Positions 43,205 through 51,410 of a DNA stretch of 64,000 nucleotides are shown in pieces. The position numbers were made by a program, and so were the translations under genes. The notes under the pieces are model-generated. The model did no database searches and was not told where the DNA came from. It was given only the letters and a program-made list of their open reading frames with translations. How positions within the stretch are numbered: position 1 is the stretch's first letter; each line of letters starts with the position of its first letter. Source of the stretch: Desmonostoc muscorum LEGE 12446. Lineage in GTDB: Bacteria; Cyanobacteriota; Cyanobacteriia; Cyanobacteriales; Nostocaceae. The stretch is from positions 1,674,001-1,738,000 of the forward strand of contig NZ_JADEXS020000001.1 in assembly GCF_015207005.2 (NCBI RefSeq). Direction: 5' to 3'.

Positions 43205-44974
43205 TCAAAGTTTATATCCTAAACTAAAATAAAAGCCGTGATCCTGAGCGTTTTCACCGCGATCGTCTAAGTCAATTAGGGGAAGACCATAATCTAAGCG
43301 CATATTTAGACTTGGTAGAGGTTGCCATAAAACTCCCAGTCCCAGAGCAGCTAAAAATTGCTGTCTCTGTAATTGGTTGGGGTTATTACTCACATTCCAA
43401 ATAACTCCTGCATCGAAAAATGGAGCAAGTTGCAGCATTGGGTTCCCAGATTCGTCTTTTTGGATTGTGAACCGATCTTCTAGCGAAAATCGTACTCCAT
43501 TATCGCCAGCGCGAGCATTTTGCCGATAACCGCGCAAAGATTGACCACCACCAATTACAAACTGTTGAGAGGGTAATAATCCATTGGGCGTTAGTTGTAC
43601 CTCGGCTTGGGCGATTAAAAGGTTACGGTCGTTGAGCTGTTGTACCCGTTGCACTTGCGCCAACCAACTAAAAAAGCGACCATCAGGAACAGGGTCAGAG
43701 TTAATTGTGGCATCAAAGCTGCCAAGACCCAAACTAAATAGCGATCGCAATGCCCATGCACCTTTCACATCTCGTGCCACATAATCTTGACCAAACTTAA
43801 TAACACGGGTACGACTGTTACCTTGTTCGTCGGGGCCAAAGCCAAAGGGTGTTGGGCCTGCAAAGGTAAATGTTTGACCATTTTGGACAGTAAAGCCTAA
43901 TGATAAAGCGAATTCTTCACGAGGTGATCGCACTAGTGGCTGACGATAACTCACTTCATATAACTGAGATTCTCCGCGAATATCAAAGCTTTTAAAAGGT
44001 TCTTGGACGACTTCGTTGTTGTTAATGGTGGTACGTAGCTGTAAAGTACCATTCATCGCATTTAGCGGCACTTGGTAGCTAAAATCATAGATATTTGAGC
44101 CTCCACGAGTTGTGCGGTAATAAGACGCTGCAAATTTATCTCCTAAACCTGTGATGTTACGGTAACTAGCACTGACGCCCAATCTTTCAGAACCAACACT
44201 AGGCGGCGAATAATTATCAATGCTGAATGTCCCATCAAAGGGATCGGCTTCGGTAACTCTAACTACTAGAATACTTTGACCAACTTCGCTACCTGTGCGT
44301 AAGCTAGCTTCTACATTTGACAGTAGGGGATCATTTCGTAACAATCTTAACTGGTCTTCTAAATTAGCTGTGGAAAGAGGCTTGCTAGCGCCCAGAGAGA
44401 CACGCGATCGCACATAATCAGGATTGAGGCGTTTTAGTCCTTGGATTTCAACTTTTTCTAAACCACCTTCAATCACCTGAATTTGCACCACACCACCAGT
44501 AATTGCTTGGTCTACCAAAATTGCTCTTGAAGTGATGTAGCCGCGATCGAGGTAGATTTGAGTGATATCATCGGCAACTTTTCTCAGTTCTTCCAAACTG
44601 ACAGAACGTCCTTCAACTGGCCTAGTAATGGAACTCAGTTGCTCGGAATTTAAAATTGTACTGCCTGTCACCTCAATTTTTTTAACCTGAATACTTTCAA
44701 TAGCAGGCACAGACGAGGGTTCTGGCGTCGGAATCGGCTGCACCGGTGTTTGAGTTTCTGGTGGTAGTGGTTCTGGAGTCGGTGCAGATTGCGGAAACCT
44801 CTGGCGATTTGGGTCACCTTCTGGATTTGGTGCTTGCGCTACTATCTGGTTTGGTAACTCTAAAAATACGGGTGAACTAGAGAAACTACCATAACTTGGC
44901 GACATGGATACCAGTGATAGCACACCATGAACTAAAAATACACACTGCATTCTAAACTTTAAATACCAGCGCAT
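43205..44974 (-). CDS. Two-partner secretion outer-membrane translocator (TpsB, ShlB/FhaC family)
   Basis: A 589-residue outer-membrane protein. A signal peptide (about residues 1-30) is followed by a Pro/Gln-rich linker. A POTRA domain lies at about 100-175 (VKKIEVTGSTILNSEQLSSI, ITQIYLDRGYITSRAIL). A second POTRA-like region (about 180-250) follows, then a 16-strand barrel. The L6-loop motif is LRGY in GGGQSLRGYRQNARAGDNG, where many homologs have VRGY. The C-terminus ends in alternating aromatic strand residues (FYFSLGYKL). It exports TpsA proteins carrying the haemagglutinin N-terminal domain, such as the one encoded from 48290. It is divergent from the COP23 gene. Confidence 0.92.
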   Translation of the reverse strand: MRWYLKFRMQCVFLVHGVLSLVSMSPSYGSFSSSPVFLELPNQIVAQAPNPEGDPNRQRFPQSAPTPEPLPPETQTPVQPIPTPEPSSVPAIESIQVKKIEVTGSTILNSEQLSSITRPVEGRSVSLEELRKVADDITQIYLDRGYITSRAILVDQAITGGVVQIQVIEGGLEKVEIQGLKRLNPDYVRSRVSLGASKPLSTANLEDQLRLLRNDPLLSNVEASLRTGSEVGQSILVVRVTEADPFDGTFSIDNYSPPSVGSERLGVSASYRNITGLGDKFAASYYRTTRGGSNIYDFSYQVPLNAMNGTLQLRTTINNNEVVQEPFKSFDIRGESQLYEVSYRQPLVRSPREEFALSLGFTVQNGQTFTFAGPTPFGFGPDEQGNSRTRVIKFGQDYVARDVKGAWALRSLFSLGLGSFDATINSDPVPDGRFFSWLAQVQRVQQLNDRNLLIAQAEVQLTPNGLLPSQQFVIGGGQSLRGYRQNARAGDNGVRFSLEDRFTIQKDESGNPMLQLAPFFDAGVIWNVSNNPNQLQRQQFLAALGLGVLWQPLPSLNMRLDYGLPLIDLDDRGENAQDHGFYFSLGYKL

Positions 44975-45303
44975 ACAATTACTACTCTGTTTTGAATTTG
45001 TCTACGTAGATAACTAGGAGGTTTCCAAGTTAACACACGACATTCAGTTTGATGTATGGTTAGCTGAATTTTTCAGGCTTTTTCTGGAATTAATCGAAAT
45101 ATATCTCAAAACTTGAGGTAATATTTAGCACTATGTATTTGCATATATGACCTGATAAACTGCCGCTTATTCGTAAAGAAAATCATAAATTACCCGAAAA
45201 TTTATCAAGTGCGTACTTACGCAATGCCACTATACTCAGTTTGATTTTTTACAAGTTATTTTAGACGAGAAGTTATAAACAATATTTGCAAGGAGACGGT
45301 CAG
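44975..45303. other. Intergenic region between tpsB and the COP23 gene
   Basis: A divergent 329-base gap that should hold the promoters of both genes. It is AT-rich. I see AAGGAGA (45290-45296) as the COP23 ribosome site, but no convincing -10/-35 pair, dyad or repeat array. Confidence 0.5.
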
Positions 45304-45876
45304 ATGTTGAGACAATCTTTAGCTATTCTCAGTGGAGTTGCACTTTTAAGTGGTTTAGGAGCAGTTTTCAACACACCCAGCTACGCAGCAGGGACTATTC
45401 AGTTTTCTTGTGATACTAGCAGTCAATTACCTGCAACTAGGGCAACCAACACTGCTACAGGTGCAAGTTTATCAGTGATTCGTTGGTACTCAGAGTATTT
45501 TACTGGTTCTGGATATGACCCAATGACCCGCTGTCAGCAAGTCTCTGCAAGATTTCAACAAGCTCATAACACTGGTTCTTTAGATTACATTACAGCGGGT
45601 ATCGTTAACGGTATGCCGGTGATTTGTGCAGCTAGTCCAGGGGGTAGTTGCAACGCCAGCAATTTGTTATTCACTCTCAAGCGGGGTGTGAATGCAGCAG
45701 AAACCTTGCAAAGACTCTTTGATGTGCGTGATGGTGCTGGCCCTGCTTTGTATGAATCTAAAGGTCGGACTTATGTTAACTTGACAAAAAAATTAGCTCC
45801 TCTGAACGCATCGAGAGCAGGAGCTGGTTCTAATGGTGGAGCAGCGACACCAAGCAAGCCAGGTCGGGCATTCTAA
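45304..45876 (+). CDS. COP23-domain secreted protein
   Basis: A 190-residue protein from ATG 45304, with AAGGAGA upstream; an in-frame TTG at 45286 is rejected. The signal peptide (LAILSGVALLSGLGAVFNTPSYAA) is clear. The mature part has the COP23 pattern: IQFSCDTSS, SVIRWYSEYFTGSGYDPMTRCQQVSARFQQ, LDYITAGIVNGMPVICAAS and NLLFTLKRGVNAAETLQRLFDVRDG. COP23 was described as a circadian-oscillating membrane protein of 23 kDa in cyanobacteria. The protein ends in a Gly/Ser/Pro-rich tail closing with GRAF. Two trypsin-like protease genes follow. Confidence 0.88.
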   Translation: MLRQSLAILSGVALLSGLGAVFNTPSYAAGTIQFSCDTSSQLPATRATNTATGASLSVIRWYSEYFTGSGYDPMTRCQQVSARFQQAHNTGSLDYITAGIVNGMPVICAASPGGSCNASNLLFTLKRGVNAAETLQRLFDVRDGAGPALYESKGRTYVNLTKKLAPLNASRAGAGSNGGAATPSKPGRAF

Positions 45877-46109
45877 AGAATTTTTCCAAGAAGAATGCTG
45901 AATTCAGAATTCAGCATTCTTTATATCAAGTTCGGTTAATTACTTATTATTCAAATCTCTTTGCGTAAGAGCGTCCCCGCGTCAGCCCTAGTTATTAAGT
46001 ATTCATCCGAACATGATATTAATGAGGGATTTAGTGTGGTGTTTCACCGCTAGTTGCACAGAATTTATGCGAAATTCTGACTCCTGAATTATTTCTTATT
46101 AAGTAGAAA

Positions 46110-47015
46110 ATGAAATTTCGTATTTTTTGTATGCTTGCTTGTGTTGCTAGTTTACCGCTTACGCTATCAACACAAGCATTTTCTTCAGAAGTAGCTTCCC
46201 AGCCTAATATTTCGAGTGCCAATTTAACGAGTCAAGCAAAAGCACAATTGTCATTGAACCAATTACGCGATCGCGGTCGGGCAATTACTGTCAAAGTGTT
46301 AGCAGGACAAGGTTGGGGTTCAGGAATTTTAATTAAAAAACAAGGTCAAGTTTACACAGTTATAACTAACGCCCATGTTTTAAGAATTGGTAAGAGTTAT
46401 CAAATCCAAACAGCGGACGGGAAGATTTACACTGCACAGGCAATAAAATCTGCTCAATTTCCAGATGATGATTTAGGATTGCTGAGTTTTAAGAGTGCGA
46501 ATAATTATGCGATCGCCGCGATCGCTACTTCATCTCTGGCGATTGGCGATCAAACCTTTGCCATTGGTTATCCTGATGAGCAACAAGGCTTAGTTTTCAA
46601 CACAGGTAAAGTTGAATATTTATTGCCACAAGCTTTTCGGGGTGGTTATCAAGTTGGTTACAGCAACGACATTTTTAAAGGGATGAGTGGCGGGCCATTA
46701 CTAAATCGTCGTGGTGAACTTGTAGGAGTTAACGGCAAACATAAGTACCCTCTTTGGGGCAACACTTATATTTTTAAAGATGGTTCCACCCCAGTTTTAC
46801 AAGTCCGACGAAAATTCGATGCATCCAGTTGGGCTGTTCCCATCCAAAGATTTTTACAACTTGCTCCCCAGTTTGCCACTGGGGCGATACTTCCCACTCA
46901 AGAACAATCTTCTTTTATCGTTCCAGAATTTTCCCATTCTCCCTCATCTCCAGAGGAGTCGCCAAATTTTCCAATCCCAGCAACTAATCAAACCTCTGGA
47001 AGTTCGTTTTGGTAA
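46110..47015 (+). CDS. Secreted trypsin-like serine protease (S1), copy 1
   Basis: A 301-residue protein with signal peptide (MKFRIFCMLACVASLPLTLSTQAFS). The catalytic triad is visible: His in VITNAHVLRIG, Asp in DDDLGLLSF, and Ser in GMSGGPLLNRRGELVG. There is no PDZ domain, unlike DegP/HtrA. A Ser/Pro-rich tail follows the protease domain and ends SGSSFW. It lies 31 bases before the next protease gene, so both are likely one transcript. Its position beside a TPS exoprotein with a protease domain suggests processing or a surface proteolytic role (inference). Confidence 0.9.
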   Translation: MKFRIFCMLACVASLPLTLSTQAFSSEVASQPNISSANLTSQAKAQLSLNQLRDRGRAITVKVLAGQGWGSGILIKKQGQVYTVITNAHVLRIGKSYQIQTADGKIYTAQAIKSAQFPDDDLGLLSFKSANNYAIAAIATSSLAIGDQTFAIGYPDEQQGLVFNTGKVEYLLPQAFRGGYQVGYSNDIFKGMSGGPLLNRRGELVGVNGKHKYPLWGNTYIFKDGSTPVLQVRRKFDASSWAVPIQRFLQLAPQFATGAILPTQEQSSFIVPEFSHSPSSPEESPNFPIPATNQTSGSSFW

Positions 47016-47046
47016 ACAAGTCAAGAGTCATTAAGGAATCAGCGCC

Positions 47047-48093
47047 ATGTTAAATCGATATCTCTTACCAGGTTGCTTTGTTGGTGTAGCAATGGTAATG
47101 GTAGCCAGTCCAGCGTTTGCTAAACAAGCATTACTGCCTACAGATGTAGCTAGTATTGCTAAATCAACAGTAGTGCGGATTGAGCCTACAGTTAATTCTC
47201 CAGGTTCAGGTGTAATTGTCGGGCGCTACAAGGAAAGAGGAACGAACGTTTATGTGGTGCTGACAGCGACTCACGTTGTGCAATACGACGATGATGAATA
47301 TTCTGTTGTGACACCTTTTGCCCAAGGAGGTAGAAAACGCCAAAAGATTGTAATTTCCACTGATAAAGACATTCAGAAATTGCCTGGTGTAGATTTAGCG
47401 ATCGTGCGATTTCGGAGCGATCGCACTTATGAAACCGCAGTTCTTGGTGATTCCAATTATACGACCGAGGGCGCTGGTGTTTATATAGCTGGATTTCCTA
47501 ACCCTGGTGCAGCAATTAAAAAGCGTGTGTTTCAGTTCACCTCTTCCTTGGTTTCCAGCCGTTTAGATGAGAGTTCAGTTGAAGGCGAACAAGAAACAGC
47601 CGTAGAAAATGGATATGCAATAGTTTATACGAGCGTCACAAGAGTGGGCATGAGTGGCGGCCCTGTGTTTGATGTCTCAGGAAGGCTTGTAGGTATTCAC
47701 GGCAAAGGTGACAGAGACGAAATCGCCAGTCGCCAAGCATCACCTGAAGAAAATCAAGAAAGTGGCTCTCAAAGCACTACCGATAAAACTGGATTTAATT
47801 TAGGTATTCCCATTCAGACTTTTCTGAAATTAGTGCCAAACGCCGTTCAAGCATTAGGTATAAAATTTGATAAATCCGAACCGGGATTATTCAGTAACCT
47901 TGTTGCCTTAAGAGGTGGTGATAATCAATCCTCAAAAATTCCGCCGAATACGAATATTAGCGAAGAAGAAGATGCAGCCACTGAGGTTGTCAACGAGTCT
48001 TCCCAGAAGACTGTACCATCGCCACTACAGTCTATTCAGCCTGCACCCAACCAAAATACTGCTCCCAGTTCCTCTGGTTCTCGTGCATGGTAA
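47047..48093 (+). CDS. Secreted trypsin-like serine protease (S1), copy 2
   Basis: A 348-residue protein with signal peptide (residues 1-25, ending AFA). The triad is His in VVLTATHVVQYDD, Asp in GVDLAIVRF, and Ser in GMSGGPVFDVSGRLVGIHG. The C-terminal 80 residues are low-complexity Ser/Pro/Gln/Asn and end SSGSRAW, an end resembling those of the preceding protease (SSFW) and the COP23 protein (GRAF). There is no PDZ domain. The sequence differs clearly from copy 1, so this is an old duplication or independent recruitment. Confidence 0.9.
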   Translation: MLNRYLLPGCFVGVAMVMVASPAFAKQALLPTDVASIAKSTVVRIEPTVNSPGSGVIVGRYKERGTNVYVVLTATHVVQYDDDEYSVVTPFAQGGRKRQKIVISTDKDIQKLPGVDLAIVRFRSDRTYETAVLGDSNYTTEGAGVYIAGFPNPGAAIKKRVFQFTSSLVSSRLDESSVEGEQETAVENGYAIVYTSVTRVGMSGGPVFDVSGRLVGIHGKGDRDEIASRQASPEENQESGSQSTTDKTGFNLGIPIQTFLKLVPNAVQALGIKFDKSEPGLFSNLVALRGGDNQSSKIPPNTNISEEEDAATEVVNESSQKTVPSPLQSIQPAPNQNTAPSSSGSRAW

Positions 48094-48096
48094 TTA

Positions 48097-48121
48097 CAGA
48101 GACGTTGCATTGCAACGTCTC
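48097..48121. repeat. Palindrome AGAGACGTTGCA-T-TGCAACGTCTCT
   Basis: A perfect 12-base-arm inverted repeat with a one-base centre. It is related to the GTAGAGACG family elsewhere in the window and is followed by CTGAATT heptamers. It lies just after the stop of the second protease and could also end its transcript. Confidence 0.75.
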
Positions 48122-48289
48122 TACACAATTCTGAATTCTGAATTGTGACTCCTGAATTCTCTTTATAAGTATTATACCGTAGATTTCATCTCACCTTTTT
48201 GCAAACTTCCATACTTATACTGATGTCGCTTATGTTGTTGCATAGGCGACATTGTAATAGCATGGTGTTTTATTTATACAAGGATTTAG

Positions 48290-50482
48290 ATGAATTCTGT
48301 AGCTCAAAGAATTGGTTTATATTTGCTAACTCAAGCGATCGCCTTGGTTGCTGTTTTCCAGGCGATCGTTCTAGTGAAAGCACAATCTATTACACCAGCT
48401 ACTGACGGTACAGGTTCTATTGTCACCCCCAACGGCAACCAGTTAGATATCAGTGGAGGTAGTCTTTCTAGAGATGGCGCGAATCTCTTTCACAGCTTTC
48501 AAAAACTTGGACTCGACTCCAACCAGATAGCCAACTTTCTCTCCAACCCCAATATTCAGAACATTTTGGGACGTGTAGTTGGTGGCGATCCTTCAATAAT
48601 CAACGGACTTCTGCAAGTCACCGGTGGGAATTCCAACCTATTCATCATGAACCCGGCTGGTATTGTATTTGGTGCCAACGCCAGCTTAAACGTACCTGCT
48701 GATTTCACCGCCACCACCGCCAACAGCATTGGTTTTGGGTCAAACTCCTTTAACGCAGTTGGTAGCAATAACTACGCCTCTTTCGTAGGAACCCCCAATA
48801 CCTTTACTTTCACAACCTCTCAACCAGGGAGTATTGTGAATTTTGGCAATTTAGCAGTCGGTAGTGGCAACAATTTAAATTTACTCGGTGGCACCGTCAC
48901 TAGTACCGGACAGCTATCAGCACCAGGGGGTAACATTACCGTCGCCGCCGTCCCTGGTGAAAACCTCTTACGCATCAGCCAACCCGGACATCTGCTAAGT
49001 TTAGAAATTCAACCCCCATCAGCGACATCCGTTAACCCCGCGACTCTACCCCAATTGTTAACAGGTGCTGGTGTAGGTAACGCCAATGAATTGAGAGTTA
49101 ACAGCAACGGACAAGTAGAACTCAGAGGTTCTGGGATTGGGATAAATTCTGGGGATGTGGTAGCAAAAAATGTTACATCTGGGACAGCAACTTTATCCGC
49201 TGCACGTAATTTAACACTACCAGACAGTCAACTGCTGACAACAGGAGATTTAAACCTGTTAGCTAAAGACACGGTACGGGTGCGCGATAGTGTAGCGAAT
49301 TCCTTTTTGGCACAAGCTGGCGGAAATCTCAAGATTCAGGGAAATCAGAATATTGATATCCTGGCGCTAAATCATCCCCAGACACCGTTTGTCAGTGGTG
49401 GAAATCTGAGTTTAATTAGCGATGGTAATGTTTCTGGGGATGCTCATTTTTTCAGTGGCGGGCAATTTTCAATTCGCAATTTGGCTGGAGGTGCGGGTAA
49501 TTTTGTTAGTTTGTATGACCCAATTATTCGAGCTAATAGCGATGTAGAATTTGGTGATTATACTGGTGCAGCACTGAAGGTTGAGGCGACGGGGAGTATT
49601 AAGGGTGGCGATATTACCATTAATTCACCCGATACCAGTGGGAGTATTCCAGCTTCAGATCCTGATTTTACAGTGTTGACTACCAGCCGGGCTTTAATTT
49701 TGCGGGCGGGTTTGGCTTCAGTTGCTGCTCCTAATATTCCTCCAAGTGTTGGTACAGGGGGAACTACTTTCCAGCCACTTGCAAGCCCCTTGCTACCAAC
49801 AGGCAGTATTCAGGTAGGAAGAATCAATACTTCTGGTGGATTAATTTCTGGTGTAGCAGGTGGCTCCGTCATCATGAGCGCCATTGGTGATATTCAAACA
49901 CCTTCCATCAATACTTCTGCTACTAGTGCCAATGCTGGGAATGTAACCCTTTCATCTGGAGGGAATATTACTATTTCAGGTGGAAGTTTACTAGGTTATG
50001 CAGCAGCAGCAGATATTTTTACAGCTACTGATGATGCTAGTTCCTCATCTGGTAATGGAGGGGATGTTACACTTACTAGCTCAGGAGGAAATATTAATCT
50101 TGGTCTTAGTTTGTATACTGCTGCTGTTGGTAAAGGTGGGAATATTAACCTCAGCGCTAGGGGAAATGTTAATACTGGTCTTGTGGGTTCTAGATCGACA
50201 GGTAGTTTAAATGGTGGGGATATTAATATTACCAGTTCAACTGGCGTAATCTTTCCCGAATATATAATTTCTTCAGCTACTAGCGGTAATAGTGGCAATG
50301 TTACTTTAAATGGGGCAGTAATTCTTAGTGGAGGTTTTTCAACAACAAATATAACTACTTCAACTTATCTTGCAGGAGGTGTGGGTGGGCGTATTATTTT
50401 TAATGGTACGTTAGATAAAACAGGAAGTGGAACACTAATTTCCTTATTGGCAGATAGAGGTGGCAGTATAGAACCCATTTGA
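48290..50482 (+). CDS. TpsA-type haemagglutinin exoprotein, N-terminal fragment (IS-interrupted)
   Basis: 730 codons, of which the first 727 are native. The signal peptide (residues about 5-32, ending VKAQS) and TPS secretion domain (about 33-270) are intact: NGNQLDISGGSLSRDGANLFHSFQKLGL, NIQNILGRVVGGDPSIINGLLQVTGGNSNLFIMNPAGIVFGANASLNV. Gly/Asn/Ser-rich beta-helix repeats follow (GNVTLSSGGNITISGGSL). Translation ends PI-stop inside the left end of an IS element. Without the IS the gene would continue in frame to 56204 as a protein of 2324 residues. The fragment could still be exported by the TpsB at 43205 but has lost its CHAT protease. Confidence 0.9.
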   Translation: MNSVAQRIGLYLLTQAIALVAVFQAIVLVKAQSITPATDGTGSIVTPNGNQLDISGGSLSRDGANLFHSFQKLGLDSNQIANFLSNPNIQNILGRVVGGDPSIINGLLQVTGGNSNLFIMNPAGIVFGANASLNVPADFTATTANSIGFGSNSFNAVGSNNYASFVGTPNTFTFTTSQPGSIVNFGNLAVGSGNNLNLLGGTVTSTGQLSAPGGNITVAAVPGENLLRISQPGHLLSLEIQPPSATSVNPATLPQLLTGAGVGNANELRVNSNGQVELRGSGIGINSGDVVAKNVTSGTATLSAARNLTLPDSQLLTTGDLNLLAKDTVRVRDSVANSFLAQAGGNLKIQGNQNIDILALNHPQTPFVSGGNLSLISDGNVSGDAHFFSGGQFSIRNLAGGAGNFVSLYDPIIRANSDVEFGDYTGAALKVEATGSIKGGDITINSPDTSGSIPASDPDFTVLTTSRALILRAGLASVAAPNIPPSVGTGGTTFQPLASPLLPTGSIQVGRINTSGGLISGVAGGSVIMSAIGDIQTPSINTSATSANAGNVTLSSGGNITISGGSLLGYAAAADIFTATDDASSSSGNGGDVTLTSSGGNINLGLSLYTAAVGKGGNINLSARGNVNTGLVGSRSTGSLNGGDINITSSTGVIFPEYIISSATSGNSGNVTLNGAVILSGGFSTTNITTSTYLAGGVGGRIIFNGTLDKTGSGTLISLLADRGGSIEPI

Positions 50483-51406
50483 CATCTTGTGAGGTTTTGA
50501 ATTAAGGTACTCCTCAGCATCTAAAATCCAATACTAATGGCGTATTCCAGCAACCTCACTGATGCAGAATGGGAAATTTTTGAACCCTTATTGCAAGAGA
50601 TATTACCGACTAAGAAGCAGACTCGACCGACCAACTGGCCAAAGCGAGATATCTTCAATGGAATTCTCTATCAACTAAAAAATGGATGCAATTGGCAAGA
50701 CTTACCTAAAGACCTCCCCCCTTATTCCACTGTATATTGGCACTACAAACAGTGGCGAGCAGCCGGGGTATTTGAGGAACTGATGAGTGTCTTACATGGA
50801 CAAGTGCGTGAACAGGTAAAAAAAAAACCGCACTGGACGACATTGATCATCATTGACTCCCAAGCAGTGAAAAATACCTGCAACGCCAGTGTGGAGTCGA
50901 AAGGTTTTTGCTTCTACAAAGCCACCAACGGTATTAAAAGGCATTTGGCTATTGACACCCTTGGGTTTCCCTTTTTTACGCTCTGTACTCGCGCCAATGT
51001 CTCGGATGATGCCGGATTAATTGAGATGTTTACTCTCAACATCGACTACTTCAAGTCAAAACCTATCGATATTCCCAAGATTACTATCCTGCTAGATCAT
51101 GGGTATCACCCAGAATATTTGACTCAGGAGTTAGAGCGAATTTACCCAGAGATCATGACCAAAATTCAGTTTCAACTTTCTACGAAACCCTCAAAACAAG
51201 AGAAAGCGGCACAAGGAAAATCTGGATTTGTTCCGGCAATAGCTAGATGGGTGATCGAACGCTCCAATGCTTGGATGGAGCGCTGTAAAATTCTGGTTAA
51301 GAACTTTGAACGAACCCTGGTTAGTGCCACTGCCAAACTCAATATCTGCTTCATCAGGCTAATGATTAAGAGGCTTGCAGCACCTTCTTAGATGTCAAAT
51401 GGGTTC
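50471..51406 (+). mobile_element. IS5-family insertion sequence, 936 bp
   Basis: Perfect 17-base terminal inverted repeats (GAACCCATTTGACATCT) bound the element. TATA is duplicated at both sides (50467-50470 and 51407-51410). Since TATA is itself palindromic, ends could also be drawn a base or two outward with a TA duplication. It contains one transposase gene. The perfect ends and clean target duplication suggest a recent insertion. It splits a TpsA-CHAT gene between codons 727 and 728. Confidence 0.95.
50537..51391 (+). CDS. IS5-family DDE transposase
   Basis: A 284-residue protein, apparently complete and in one frame. The N-terminal LTDAEWEIFEPLLQ helix, the region NWPKRDIFNGILYQLKNGCNWQDLPKDLPPYSTVYWHYKQW, and the DDE residues are present: Asp in IIIDSQAVKNT, Asp in LLDHGYHPEYL, and Glu in WVIERSNAWMERCK. 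The stop (51389-51391) lies 15 bases from the element's right end. It should be able to move the element. Confidence 0.95.
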   Translation: MAYSSNLTDAEWEIFEPLLQEILPTKKQTRPTNWPKRDIFNGILYQLKNGCNWQDLPKDLPPYSTVYWHYKQWRAAGVFEELMSVLHGQVREQVKKKPHWTTLIIIDSQAVKNTCNASVESKGFCFYKATNGIKRHLAIDTLGFPFFTLCTRANVSDDAGLIEMFTLNIDYFKSKPIDIPKITILLDHGYHPEYLTQELERIYPEIMTKIQFQLSTKPSKQEKAAQGKSGFVPAIARWVIERSNAWMERCKILVKNFERTLVSATAKLNICFIRLMIKRLAAPS

Positions 51407-51410
51407 TATA

